Source: Tanypteryx hageni | Lineage: Eukaryota; Arthropoda; Insecta; Odonata; Petaluridae | Assembly: GCA_028673005.1 (NCBI GenBank) | Contig: CM054114.1 | Span: forward strand, 18,723,137-18,787,136 | Length of the DNA stretch: 64,000 nt | Direction: 5' to 3' | Part shown: positions 12,267-23,420 of the stretch, in pieces | Numbering within the stretch: the stretch's first letter is position 1 | Layout of the letters: each line of letters starts with the position of its first letter | The notes under the pieces: model-generated | What the model was told of the DNA's origin: nothing | Seen by the model: only the letters and a program-made list of their open reading frames with translations | Database searches by the model: none | Made by a program: the position numbers and the translations under genes

Positions 12267-12349
12267 CTACTGTGCTCGAGAATCCTACTCGCTACTCTCT
12301 TAGCCGATTCGGGCGTGTAGTGAACACCAGAGTGATCCAGTGGTGCCCT

Positions 12350-12719
12350 GCACGATTTGATATTCAGTCTACATAACTAATAAAATATAACAAAAATATA
12401 GCGGTGCTGTGCAATTTTTAGTCGTCAACGGCAATTTGACGCCTGGCTTTTCTCAGCCCTGGTTACTACAAAAACTTTCAAAGATATGTGTGTGATCCCA
12501 ACTACTCAAATCACGTAAATACGCATGAAGATTCGAAAGAGGACTTGAAGCACTATCTTTTGATTACATTGTTCAAATTTCCCTCACTAGATAATTCTAG
12601 GGGGATCATAGAAACAATGTCCTAAAATCATAGGCCCTGATAGAGTTAGTATACAGCAGGGATCTTAATATCTGTTCTTTGCTGACGTTCCTCTTGGAGA
12701 ATTTTTTAATGCTCGTGCA
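12350..12719. other. Unannotated DNA
   Basis: I see nothing recognisable between the 5' side of the LINE and the next hAT target duplication. Confidence 0.5.
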
Positions 12720-12727
12720 CCTACAAG

Positions 12728-14243
12728 CAAAGCTCCAGAAATCCACTCGCCACGGGCGAGTAAATTTTGGTCAGTGGGGTGTAAATTTTTAAATTAATTT
12801 TAAGTGAAATGGAAAACACGCGACACCTTAGTTCTCTACATGGTTCACATTTTTTCAGACTAAAGTGCAATATATCATATGTGCAGTATTTTGACGAGGC
12901 CTCAAGCTTCTAGCCACCACTAGACGGTTGTAATATATCACTCATGTTAACAACAAGCAGATTCGGCAGCCACTTTTCCTTGCAGCAATATAAAGTCAAG
13001 CTGATAAATATTATTGCCGTTAGCAATATTCCATAAATCTACCGAGTCACACAGAAATGCGTCATTAAAATAGGCAGTAAACACTTTGCTTTGAAAGTAA
13101 AGTAAGTGAGCTCAAAAGGCTGAAATTTTAGAATAATTTTGCAAGATCACAGCAATTGCGTCGATTTAAATGAAATCAGTGCGATTTGCAATCGCAATGT
13201 ACCCAAAGTATAGTATAGATCGTAGAACATACGATAAGATGTGTTATGAATTATGTACATGATGATTCTTTACTTTCAAACGAGACATAAACCGGAAGTC
13301 TTGTCATGTAAATATGTGAACTTAAATGCCGAAATCGCGTATTCGTACTGCAAGATCATTGCATTCTCACCGGTGTGAGTAAAATTAAAGATTCCGAAGG
13401 GAGACATTTTTTTAATTACAGGGATGTAGTTGTGCAAGAATTTTTATATGAGAACAAATCACTTGGGGTTTGGCAACCCTGCTTCAGTGAGGATCTGCAG
13501 TAAGTCAGTTATTTTTGGGCGCGTACACCTTTTCCGAGTTTTTATTTTTGTCTTCCTGAAACGTTTTTATGTACCTACTGTTAATGTAAACCAATACTCC
13601 ACAGTTCATAATGAAAAGCAAACGAAAGGAAATACAAACTTTACTGTTTGCTAGATAGTGTTATAAACAATGGAAAAATAACTTATGTGGGTCGTGTGTT
13701 AATGAAAATGTTCACCAAGCAGCAGATGTGTCCACCGGCGAAAACGTTCATGAAGCAGCAAATGTGTCATCCAAAGAAGATATTCTCAAAGCAGCAAGTC
13801 TGTCATCCAGTGAAATAAAAAATCGTAAAAGACATCCTTCCCAACACAAGTGGATCAAGGAAATTAAGTGGTTGTGTTATGAAGAAGAATTTTCATTTTT
13901 TACTATCTGTAGAAAATATTCGTAGGCTACAAATAGTAACTCAAATTACTAATTGGTTACAAAGAACATTTTAAAGTGGAGACATTTAGGTTCCATCATT
14001 AGCTGTGCTGAAGGTAATATATAATTATAATACATACATATATAGATATAGTTTATGCATAAAGTGCAGTGTAGCAACAATCCATAGAATGTACTACTTT
14101 ATTGTCATTAAATTAAAATTTACGCGTAGTTATTTAAGACCACCTATAAAAATATTTAGCTTGTATAAAAGGCAGTTTAGTCCATGGGCGGGTGGATTTT
14201 TTTTTGGTGACGAGTAGATTTGGTAACTATTTCTGGAGCCCTG
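12728..14243 (+). mobile_element. Second hAT-type element, 1516 bp, non-autonomous
   Basis: The left end reads CAAAGCTCCAGAAATC and the right end, reversed, reads CAGGGCTCCAGAAATA: 15-bp TIRs with two mismatches. Subterminal CACTCGCC / CTACTCGTCACC sequences are also related. The flanks are CCTACAAG (12720-12727) and CCTATAAG (14244-14251), a 7-of-8 target duplication. Most of the interior is non-coding and AT-rich; one short frame near 13.7-13.9 kb resembles the BED finger of an hAT transposase. It probably derives from a larger autonomous element by internal loss. Confidence 0.82.
13701..13928 (+). pseudogene. BED-finger remnant of an hAT transposase with three 12-residue repeats
   Basis: The frame has no ATG and enters from upstream. 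From 13704 it has three exact-length 36-bp units (13704-13739, 13740-13775, 13776-13811) coding ENVHQAADVSTG, ENVHEAANVSSK and EDILKAASLSSS. Next comes HPSQHKWIKEIKWLCYEEE and FSFFTICRKYS, followed by a stop. The WIKE.KWL.Y and TICRK pattern resembles the start of BED/TTF-type zinc fingers in hAT-derived proteins. The first zinc cysteine expected before TIC is Phe here, and the frame ends before any later ligands, so the finger is incomplete. Family placement is from memory and moderate. Confidence 0.55.
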
Positions 14244-14251
14244 CCTATAAG

Positions 14252-14640
14252 TATATTTTAAAATGACTATTAAATTAACGAAACTTGTGCTAAAATAGAT
14301 AACTCATGTTTATAGCGTTATAATACACATTATGGAGGTATTTTTTGTTGCACAACGTTATCCTTAGTCGTAACATCTCAATTTTGGTTCCGCAGCCATG
14401 CGTGAAAAATGAACGAAAAAAAAATTATAATCTTTAACACTTTGGCGTTACCCTTAAAAATTCTGGACGTTGAAAATCCCCGACTTACAGTATTCTCTTG
14501 CGCAAAGTCGAGAATACATTTTTGTAAAAAAATCGCATTCGGTAAAACCGCGTTAAGCAAATTTAATACCTTACGGAAATATCTTGTATTTGCATAGGAT
14601 GAGCTTCCTCACGTCACATAAGTAAAATGCGGAGCGCGAA
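14252..14640. other. Unannotated DNA
   Basis: I see no gene or named repeat. Short frames overlap on both strands without domain signatures. Confidence 0.5.
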
Positions 14641-14641
14641 T

Positions 14642-14870
14642 TCAGGTCAGCGTATAATTAGCGTTTTTTAAAGTGCTTATATATTCGGGTCTGAAAATTT
14701 CAGAATTTATTATTGAGCTAAACATGGTAAAATTTCTAACAGCTCCTTTGCTAGACCTATATTTCTCCAGAAGCCTTTCCCTAGCGTTCAGTTTGCGGTC
14801 CTCCATTGATACCAGTCCAAATCCTTTAATAATCACGTTTTTACGTCGTTTATGATCATTTTTCACTTCA
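14642..14870 (-). mobile_element. LINE C-terminal fragment (diverged relative of 9.3-kb LINE)
   Basis: The minus-strand frame reads LVSMEDRKLNARERLLEKYRS, matching the SLEERRLQARFKLLEKF stretch of the LINE at 9.4 kb and the LEERRLKARSKLLEKYM stretch at 34.7 kb. Sequence beyond this motif no longer aligns convincingly, so this is a short and old fragment. Confidence 0.45.
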
Positions 14871-15413
14871 ACAGAGTATCATAAAGCTCGTCCTATTGCT
14901 GAAAAAATTCAAGAAGAAGCTTTTAAAAATCAAATGATTAAAAAATTATTTATCTCAGATGACACCAATAACCACAAAAAGGTTATGAAAAACTTTACTG
15001 TGGATATTAGAGGTACTTGAGATTAGTATTTAAAAAAATATTTTGAATTTTAATTGCTTGTTCTTGAATTTAATTCTTCACTATTTCTTTCCATCTTAAT
15101 TTTTCTTCCCGTCGACGTTTTATCTATTCTTTAAAATGATCCAGAGAAGCACAGCAATCTTCTTAGAATTTTCCTTTAATTTATACTGTTTTATTTTCAT
15201 TACAATAATCAGAAACTTCGCGTTTAAAGAAGGGAAAATAAGTAGCTGTCAAATTGGTTTTTAATCTGTTAAAACGTAGCTTTTTTAACCATGGAAATTT
15301 TTAGTCACCATCTCTACCTCGCGCAGTTTTTCTAATTTGAGATAATGTAATTAAACTTAAGCTGCCAATACAGGCGAAGTCTGGTCCAGGAGCAGAGGCC
15401 CTAAATTGGGACT

Positions 15414-15415
<2 letters not shown>

Positions 15416-15474
<59 letters not shown>

Positions 15475-15500
15475 GCATACACATACACACACACACACAT
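15416..15500. repeat. (TA)n-(CA)n compound microsatellite
   Basis: About 25 TA units at 15416-15465 pass directly into CA units interrupted by GCATACACATAC. Confidence 0.97.
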
Positions 15501-15589
15501 GAACACGCAGTCGTTTTTATCTGTCTTATAATAAAGTGGAGATGCTAGTCGATTGTATCGCACCATGGCTTTAAAGGTCGTTAACACCA

Positions 15590-15960
15590 GTTTCCAACCC
15601 TCTTTCTTTCTATCTTATAGAGATCTCTATCTCTCTCTCTAATCCTCTCAACCTTTCTTCCTTTCTCTTTTTCTCTTTCATCCCACCTTCCATCATTTCT
15701 CCTCTACCCCCTCCACCTATCTGCCGGTTCTCTTTCCCTCTAACCTTTCTCTTCTCAGCAAACTTTCACTTTCTTTTGTCTCCCTTTTCCTCTCTGTGGC
15801 TTTCGTGTTATTTATTTGATCTCTTTCTTCCTCTCTCTCCTCGGAATCGTTGATTGCTACACGGAACGTATATTTTTTCCCTACTCTTCTTCCTCAAATT
15901 CGTTATCGTTTCTCTTCCTCACGTCCGTCGCCGTCGCGGCCTTATCCATCGACTTCTCGT
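15590..15960. other. Pyrimidine-rich plus-strand tract
   Basis: The plus strand is C/T-rich with CTCTCTCTCTAATCC, TTTCTCTTTTTC and TCCTCTCTCTCC runs. The open frame at 15816-16013 is a translation of this bias and shows no domain. Confidence 0.6.
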
Positions 15961-17635
15961 TAAATGGAGACATTCTTTCCATTAATGGATTTCGGACCGA
16001 CCGCAGATCGTAACATACACTTTCCCACTCGACACCGATTTCTGTGACATCAATCGCCCCGGTTTTATTCGGGGAGAATGCTGAAATGACTTGGTAATCA
16101 AATGGAGTTCCGTCGATGAAGTGAAATTATTTTGCTCTAGCCAGGGGTTTCTTCTTTCTTTCTGAAGTCACGTAGTCCTCTTCATTTAAAATTGTTTTTT
16201 CCCGAAACCCTAACCGGCAGGGCGGAGCATAATCTGGCTTCTCCCACTCGTTCTCTCACAGAACCTCATCTAGCTTTTGCGGATCTCTAGCGTTGAAAAA
16301 CCAATGGCCTAAGCCTGTGATAACACGAAAACTAAAATTGGTTTTACTTGAGGATGCGGAAAAATTCACGCTTGAAAAATGTTAATATACTCAATGGAGA
16401 GTTACTTAGCTTTCGTAGTGGCAAAGATCAGATAAAGATTTTTTTATTGGAGTCTACTGTCTGTGAATCACCGCCATCGATGATGTTGCAAAAATGTGAA
16501 TTTTGTTAACCAACATTTTTATGGCAATTGGAGAGACAACATTTTAATTTATAATACGTCTTTGTTAACCAAGAAATTAGCTGGTATATTTGCGTTTTAA
16601 TGACAATTTTGTTTTTTTTTTAATTCAAGCTTCCATTTCCTGTTTTTTGTTTCGGTGGAATATTAATTACTAATCGAAAGAAAGTCTTCAAAAAATATTT
16701 ATTTCCGTGTATTCATTTTATAGCGGAAGAAAAATATAGAGCAGCTCGTGTAGAAAGCTTAGAAACTTTTCTTCAAGTTCTAACTTCAGCACTATTGGAG
16801 AAATATAGAAAACTTCCTTGAGAGACTTGGTGTAATTCCAAAATTCAGAAAAATTGCACTGAGACCACGGTTTCGGTGCGCCGCGTCATCTTCAGGCAAA
16901 CAAGCAACGAGATGCAAACGTATATCCGAGTTTTACAAAGAAAGGATCAGGGAAGAATCAAGCTCAACAGAACCCGGCTTATTGTTGGAGTAGGAGGCTT
17001 AGTTCATTCTAATGAGTTGATGGAGAGGGAGATAGGGTGGAATAAGGTAATCAAGCAACTTAAGAACACCTGGCACCCCGGTTAATTTCCGCACGGATAA
17101 TCGAGGATTAATTTAACTTACATAACAAAAAAAGTCGACGCGGCATGCATTTATTCTTTAAAACAAACTATAGCGCGCGCTCGGTGTTTCCCTATTGTAC
17201 TTTCTTCGTTATCAGAGTATTGTTTTGTAAAGAGCGAAACGAGCAAGAGGGCATAGAAAATGAATGGTAGAGAATAATGTGAGAAACCACGCCTGGCGTT
17301 AAACGCGATTAACGCGCTACACGGGAAGCAGCCATGCGTCAAGGGAACAATCGAGGTCACGTGGGAACAACGTCATCGGTTAGGAAATGTGTTGAGGATG
17401 AGTCAGAAAAAAAGGTCGATTGCCACATCTGGTCTCTCTCTCTCTCTCTAACGGGGTTGTGTGATGAAAGGAGGAGGAGGAAAAGGAAGAATGAAAGAGA
17501 AAAAAAGGATCGGAAGGACGTCATAAGAAGCTGTATCGGATTTCGTCTCCGCGAATCCCATCGATTGGCAAATCGTTGACGGGTGTCGAAATGCTTTTCC
17601 AGAAAAAGGTATATAGATATCCGTCCTTATTTGAG
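15961..17635. other. Unannotated DNA
   Basis: I recognise no gene or element. Open frames at 16876-17085 (plus) and 17151-17360 (minus) show no family motif. Confidence 0.5.
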
Positions 17636-17639
17636 CGAG

Positions 17640-17930
17640 ATTGAGACTAAGCAGTCTCTTCTTCCATCTAACCCATTGTCAATTACAGACAGGAAGAAAG
17701 TAACAAATAATAAAAATATAATAAAAGATTACATAAAATAAATATTACATAAATGACAAGTTATCATTTTAGGAAATGAAAAGAGATGGAGATTTGTTTG
17801 TGGGGAAAAACTAGGGAAAATTAAAGTACTATTCCCTAGGAAAAACCCCACTGCATGAAAACACCCACGCAAGAAGGGGGTGTGAAAAACCTGCGAAACC
17901 TACTGAGAGCAATATTTATAGATTTAGAGG
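17640..17930 (-). mobile_element. 3' region fragment of the LINE family at 55-56 kb
   Basis: TGTGGGGAAAA, CCCTAGGAAAAACCC and GGGGGTGTGAAAAACCTGCG occur in the same order and orientation as at 55155-55260. The stretch near 17651-17680 (TCTTCTTCCATCTAACCC) resembles the end of the LINE tail at 55015-55036. No coding part is present. Confidence 0.65.
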
Positions 17931-19273
17931 ATCATGAGAGAAAGAGAGATCAAACAGTTCCGGGAAATGGAAGAGGTCGTAAAGGAATGAGAATTCAATT
18001 CGATCGATAGCGAGGAGCTATAAAGTCGTTGAGAATAGATCGGTTTTGATTCTCTTTTACAAAATAATTTCATTTATGGCGTGAAATACTTAACCTTCTG
18101 TGACTTCGATGGATGTTTTAACTGAAGATTAAAACTGCTATTCTGGAAGATTTCTAAGTGATTTGTTTAAACTAAGCAGTTGGTTATATTTAAATAATTT
18201 TTGACGCGAATAGTTTCTTCAAAGTTGTGGTAGTCAACAGGAAGCTAATGAATGATAAAATTTGTGAAATGGTTGAGACTACATATTACCTCTAAATTAC
18301 GCTTTATCATAGAGAGTTAAATAAATTTGCAAAATCTCCTAAGGATCAAAAAAACACAAAAAGCGATACTTATCCACCAACAATATAATGTATTAATGGG
18401 ATAAACTTTTATTAGGATTCAGAAGTTTATAATTTTTTTCGTTACTCCAATCTCTAGCACAATAATATCAATTTTGTATTTTATGTCGCCTTTTTCCAGC
18501 GATAGATCAAACCGGTCTCAGGATGGCTGTTGTTAAAGGAATTAGTATACAATTTTCCGATAATACCTTTGTTAGCATGGATATTCCTTGTTTCTTCCCT
18601 TTCACTTGATCCTCTCAATATCGATAACTCACTGACTATCTATGTTCTTTATATGGTTAATAAACTAATTGATAATACCTTTAAATGCAAAATTTTAGCG
18701 TGAGCAGCTAAAATGTTTGTTATTTTTGACATTTCTTGTTTTTCTCTGTAACCTTCAAATGATTTACCGAATTTTGTTTTATTGCGAATAAAACGATAGA
18801 AATTTACAAATTTTGAAGCCCACTATGATAAGTGATAAATTGATGGATTAAGATTTGATAAGGATCCACAAATATGTGGAACCTTTTCGTAATTCTCTCC
18901 GAGGAGCTGGGGAAGTATTTCTGTTCGATATAGCCTTTTTTCAAATTTGTGGCCCTCAAAAATATTCATTTTGCCCATAACGCTTAACAAATGCGGTTCT
19001 GATGACGTAAGATATCATTAGCATGATGATTGCGACTCGAACTACAACTAATACTAAACTAAAACTCTTTTAAAAGGGCACATTTTTGAAATTTTAATGC
19101 GAATCTGCGAGCCATGTAAACTTGGAACTCTTCTCTCTGCTCCCATCGGTAGCGGTTTTATCCTTGTAGAATAACTGGCGAAATGTTATAATTAAAGAAA
19201 TCGTCTAATTTGAATCCAAAATTACACGGATAATTCAAGAACAAGCTGTTTAAAAATATAGGTACATGGCTCG
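17931..19273. other. Unannotated AT-rich DNA
   Basis: I see no gene, RNA or recognisable repeat in this stretch. Confidence 0.5.
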
Positions 19274-19370
19274 GGTATCTCCAGTAGCCGCAAGGTTAAA
19301 AAAAACAGATGCGCATTTTGGCTGCAACGCAGCCTTCTTCAGTGGTAATTCGCCGAAAATAGATTTCAAG
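19274..19370 (+). repeat. Core dispersed repeat, copy 1
   Basis: It begins with GGTATCTCCAGTAGCCG, shared exactly with 59476-59492. The recurring core follows (GATGCGCATTTTGGCTGC, then TCTTCAGTGGTAATTCGCCG). The same core appears near 20.04, 22.59, 26.63, 26.78, 52.03, 52.13 and 59.52 kb. Confidence 0.75.
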
Positions 19371-20037
19371 AGAACTCGAGGCAAGTGTATTTCTAAATGG
19401 CGTTATCTCGATTTTTTCCAGCCATGAGACGAGCTTGATAGTTCCCTGTTGAATACACAGATAATGTCAGTTCGAATATCGAAAAAAAAATCAATTCGAC
19501 CTAGTTTGAATGTCGCTGCCAACGGGATAGTACTCCCGCACGTACACGGACGACATGAATGGCGGTGTAAACGTCTCTTATGTCTCACTTACTCCCACTC
19601 TTCACCTTATCATACGGCAAGCGGGTTATTTTTAGCGCGGGCGCTGAGCGATGATGACGTTGGTGGTGCTCGTTTCCCGTGGAAACTCCTCCTCGGTGGT
19701 GTTTTGCGTGGGACGTCATATTACCGCGTACTATGATGGCTTCTTTGCGGACCGAAGCCTTAATTCTTTTTTTCTCAACACAAGGAGGAAGAAGAGCTTC
19801 CAATTTCGAGATCCCGAGTTCCTTTTGTAATTCCCACATCCGCTGCATTGCGGTACAATTCTGCGCCCGTAATCTCGTTTAGTTAATCTCGACCGTTGAT
19901 GCGAGGGGAAATTACTTCCGTCGACGGAGTGACCGACTCCTCTTTTCGAAGATGCGCTTCTCGGTGATTCGCGTTGTGTTTGATCGCCTCTTAAAACCGG
20001 CGATATTAAGTAGTTCCAAAAAATAGGTGGGTTAAAC

Positions 20038-20100
20038 TGGATGCGCGTCTGTTACGAAGCAACCGTCATCAGTGGTGATTCAGTGGAGGTCTTTCCAGCG
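20038..20100 (+). repeat. Core dispersed repeat, copy 2
   Basis: The core is present as GATGCGCGTCTGTTACGAAG followed by CATCAGTGGTGATTCAG. It lies just upstream of the hAT MITE at 20153. Confidence 0.7.
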
Positions 20101-20152
20101 ATTAAGACCTCTGTATAGTTTTTCGTATACTTAATTCTAAACCATCTTACAT

Positions 20153-20433
20153 CAGTGTTTCTCCAACTTTTTAAGGTCACAGCACCCTTATAAATTATCG
20201 GCACCCCTATCCCCTCATCGGTAGTAATCGTGTGTTTTTTGTTATTACATGTTAGGTAAAAAATCAATTACTAATTCTTATTTATTCTACTAGTCCTTGT
20301 GTTATACATATAATAGTTAGTTACAAGTATATACAGGGCACATAATTCATTGGATAGTTAAACTTGGGCAAACCGGAGAATTTTCGCGACACCCTTCAGA
20401 AATCCCTCGCGGCATCCCGGTTGGGAAACACTG
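20153..20433. mobile_element. Non-autonomous hAT element, 281 bp
   Basis: The left end is CAGTGTTTCTCCAACTTTTT and the right end is CCCGGTTGGGAAACACTG, a short inverted pair with the CAGTG terminus typical of many hAT MITEs. Flanks TCTTACAT (20145-20152) and CCTTACAT (20434-20441) agree at 7 of 8 bases. The internal GGCACCCCTATCCCCTC and CTCGCGGCATCCC blocks fit the same MITE type. There is no coding capacity. Confidence 0.85.
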
Positions 20434-20767
20434 CCTTACATATTCGATTTGATAGGAAAATTATCGAGCATGCCTTACGGATATAATTGATTTGACGCAA
20501 CATATCCCTCCAATAGCCGTCAATCGCTATCAACAGTCGCCTGTGACATTTTCGACAGAATGAGAAATGTGCGCATAACTTCGTACTATTTTATTCAAGG
20601 ATAAGAATGGAATTTTGAGATAAATTCATTTACAAGAGATCATTGAATAAATTAGGACTGATTGTATAAATTAGAGCATTATCATGGAATCGGATATAAT
20701 TATTTTATTACAATTTCAATGTGTGTGTAGGACCATAAAAGTGATAATAATATTTGTCATCTTAGGG

Positions 20768-21053
20768 TAGGGTGACCGTTCCAAATATGGAGGGGCAGTC
20801 TCTCCTTTTCATTATTCGTCCTGCTTTGTGAAATGTCTCATATTTCGTCCCGGTTTTTGATAAATCATTATTTATATCCCAAATTGTCCCAGAACCCCCT
20901 CACTGATTGCTCCACGGTATCGGATATCGATTACAGCCATCTATCTGAGGCTGCATCAATAAATGCACTAGATATACGCCACTGTGATCTGTCCCTCATT
21001 ATAGTCGGCATATATTTCAAAATTTCCCTCCTCTTGGAAAGTTGGTCACCTTA
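20768..21053. mobile_element. Non-autonomous hAT-like element, 286 bp, perfect 8-bp duplication
   Basis: The ends are TAGGGTGACC and, reversed, TAAGGTGACC. The flanking 8-mers TCTTAGGG at 20760-20767 and 21054-21061 are identical. The interior carries short related CCTTTT/CGTCC blocks but no coding frame with a domain. The 8-bp duplication supports an hAT-type transposase acting in trans. Confidence 0.82.
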
Positions 21054-21159
21054 TCTTAGGGGTCCTATACACTCGCCCCGATCCGATGATCTCTCAATCA
21101 CACGCGCACCGGGATAAGAGAAATGTAGTAATTTTAGTGAGCGCGATTTAGTTAGAGTA

Positions 21160-21480
21160 AGCATTATTAGCCGAGCGAAGCGAGGTTTCTCCCGTTGAGT
21201 CCTTGTGCACTTTGTCTGTTTGTTTGTTGTTTCCACGATAACTGCTATCTCGGTTGTCTGATTTTCATCAAACTTCGTGTGCATGTACAAATAACATATT
21301 GTTAGAGTCGACTGCCTATAGGTTTTCTGGAATACCACCCTTATGGTCCCTGCACAATTTGAGTCTCTGTGCAATTTGTCTGTTTATTTGTTTGTCTGTT
21401 TGTTTGTTCTATTATAACTGTCTCAACGAGGAGACAAGGCTCTGGTTCATTTGCCATTAGTTTCGTATTTGGTGCGTTTC
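21160..21480 (+). repeat. ~163-bp tandem duplication with TTTG-rich motif
   Basis: GAGTCCTTGTGCACTTTGTC at 21198 recurs as GAGTCTCTGTGCAATTTGTC at 21361, each followed by TTTG repeats and a TATAACTG or GATAACTG motif. It is preceded by CCGAGCGAAGCGAGG. The pattern resembles dispersed non-autonomous elements but no termini were found. Confidence 0.6.
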
Positions 21481-22540
21481 TTAGAATTCCATTTCTTCCA
21501 TGCATATTTTACTGCTGAGGGCAGCGCTTTCATTGCTATGCAAATTTGACATCCCCACTGTACGAAGTATGAAGACGATAATAATATTTAACACGTGATT
21601 CCCCCCCTCCAGCCCTAAGTGGCCTGAGCGAGGTCAGAGATCCCGCGGATCCCCTAGTTATTTTAGTGCATATCGGCAATTGATTTTTATATGCGCCGCT
21701 GCCTAAGAAAATATCATTCTGACCTATTTCACGAATTGGCTTTCACTCGTAATTGAGCAGGCAGAGGGCGTTGGTTTGATATTTCTTCGCCGTTTTTGTG
21801 TGAAGAGTCTGAAAAGGTCAAACCGGCGCAAATAAACTTGCCATGACAAGAACTGCGACGTGCCCTGCTCCACGGTCGGTAGGGATCGTGTTTGCCTCCT
21901 CTCGACGAGGTGTTAGGAAACACACCCGCCCCGCTGTGACAGAATAAGCGAAATTGTCCCAGTTTCGCGCGAATCCAATTGTTCCTCGGGGATCTCGTGA
22001 TTCATTGGTCACACGTCCGGACTTGGCTTTAATGACGTCTGTATATGTTGAATTGCTCGACAGTGAATGCATCCGCCCGCTTTATGACGGGTATATACCT
22101 TTTGGGGTAAAATTTATGGTAGTACACTCAAGGGATGCATATCCGATGCTTACATCGAAAAGTTAAATTATTTAACAGGACAGAATATCGGAATTTTAAT
22201 TATCCCGCCGTATTTTCTCGGATGCTTCATGCATTTTTTTCAGACATTTCCTTCGGAAATCAGGATTCGTGTCTTATACGACGATTTCAAATGGGAACTT
22301 ATTTTTCATTTCAAGAAGACAGTCACCACAAAATGGAAAATGGGGCGGCAACGAACCAACGAATTTTACAAAATAGAGTTTCCAATCAAGGAAGATATTA
22401 TTAAGAAAAAAATCTATAACATGGCGTTTAACCATAAAAAAGGTTATGAAAAACAATTTGCGAACTTTCATTACAATACTGTCGTCTTTAGTGGCAGTTC
22501 ATTGATAATAGAATATAAAAAAATTCTTTTGGAATCGTTT
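21481..22540. other. Unannotated DNA
   Basis: I see no supportable gene. Overlapping frames at 21818-22072, 22135-22404 and 22229-22546 have no recognisable domain. Confidence 0.45.
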
Positions 22541-22543
22541 CAC

Positions 22544-22586
22544 TGAAAGTAGATTCTACAAAAAGAAGTATTACGAATCTACTTTC
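22544..22586. repeat. Perfect 12-bp hairpin
   Basis: GAAAGTAGATTC (22544-22555) and GAATCTACTTTC (22575-22586) are exact reverse complements separated by 19 bases. The core repeat copy starts immediately downstream. Confidence 0.9.
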
Positions 22587-22587
22587 G

Positions 22588-22760
22588 GTCAATCACCACT
22601 GAAGACGGCTGACTTGTAGCCCTGTTGCACAATTGGTTTTCGCAACCATTTTATGACCTTTGGAGAATTTGGAATCATCAGTTTAATTTTAGTCGTAAGA
22701 CGAGCTTGACAATTGAAATTGTTCGGGAGATATTTTGTCGCTCGATTGTTTTGCTGCCTA
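22588..22760 (-). repeat. Core dispersed repeat, copy 3, with body segment
   Basis: On the minus strand it reads the core (GGGCTACAAGTCAGCCGTC, then TTCAGTGGTGATT). Beyond it comes a segment with GTCAAGCTCGTCTTACG, which also occurs near 19.43 and 26.88 kb next to other copies. The body ends without the tRNA-Arg-like head seen at 26.97 kb. Confidence 0.65.
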
Positions 22761-22959
22761 TTTTGCCAATCCGCGCGAAATATTTTAGAAAAATTTAATG
22801 CCTCTCCGAGAAAATCTCTGCGTAGCAGCGTTAGCACTTAATGTCTTTCAGATCCATGTTCTTTTGTAAGCATCATTCTTTTGAAATTTTAATACTGGGA
22901 AAGGTCTTGCGCTCTCAAAAGAGATCCGTCGCTTCATTAAATGCCAATTATCGTTTCCT

Positions 22960-23420
22960 CCCTTGGTGCATTTTTATCCCGTTCACTCTTCCTTTCTCCT
23001 TCTACGCGAATTTCGTCTTTCCGTTCTATGGCTTTCCCTTTCTCTCTCTCTCTCTCTTTCTCTCCGCGATGCGTCCCCATAATAAAAAAATGAAAATCGT
23101 CTCGCGCGAGACTTACGATGCCTCATCTCCCACGATCATTCGCTGCTCCACTTAAAAGTTCCGGGTCGTCGTGCTCACGAAGCGAATTTTATGTGCGAAA
23201 CGGAGGTTATGTATATATTATATTTTTTAATTCTTCTGGCAAAAGTACCACTCTTCTCTCTCTTCCTTTAAATAAAATCGCGCAAATTCTCCTTATCTCC
23301 TTTCCCTCTCTTCCGCTCTTTTCTCGTTTACTTTCTCATCTCTCTCTCTCGTTATCTCCTTTACCTCAATCTCGAAAAATATTACCCACTTTGCCGAAAA
23401 TCGTTGCGTTCTCCTCTTTC
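22960..23420. other. Pyrimidine-rich plus-strand tract
   Basis: It is C/T-rich with TTTCTCTCTCTCTCTCTCTT and CTCATCTCTCTCTCTCG runs. Long open frames here reflect composition. Confidence 0.6.

Larger units (their letters stand above)
9176..12345 (-). mobile_element. LINE non-LTR retrotransposon, CR1/Jockey-type, decayed
   Basis: On the minus strand the order is AP-type endonuclease (about 12.05-11.35 kb), reverse transcriptase (about 11.1-9.7 kb), a C-terminal region (9.65-9.31 kb), a 3' UTR, and a tail of CTACAT/TGTAGA hexamers at 9176-9199. No ORF1 (gag-like) protein is recognisable upstream, so the 5' end is probably truncated; 12345 is approximate. At least four to five frameshifts and two in-frame stops interrupt the coding region. 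Truncated relatives lie at 34493-34800 and probably at 14642-14870. The family assignment rests on motif order and tail type only. Confidence 0.85.

Noticed and set aside
16876..17085. 69-codon plus-strand frame (HSNELMEREIGWNKVIKQL)
   Set aside because: No recognised domain and no supporting context; too short to call.
19585..19848. Possible host exon, minus strand (frame with LQKELGISKLEALLPPC)
   Set aside because: It has normal composition, but no family match, convincing splice sites or neighbouring exons could be seen.
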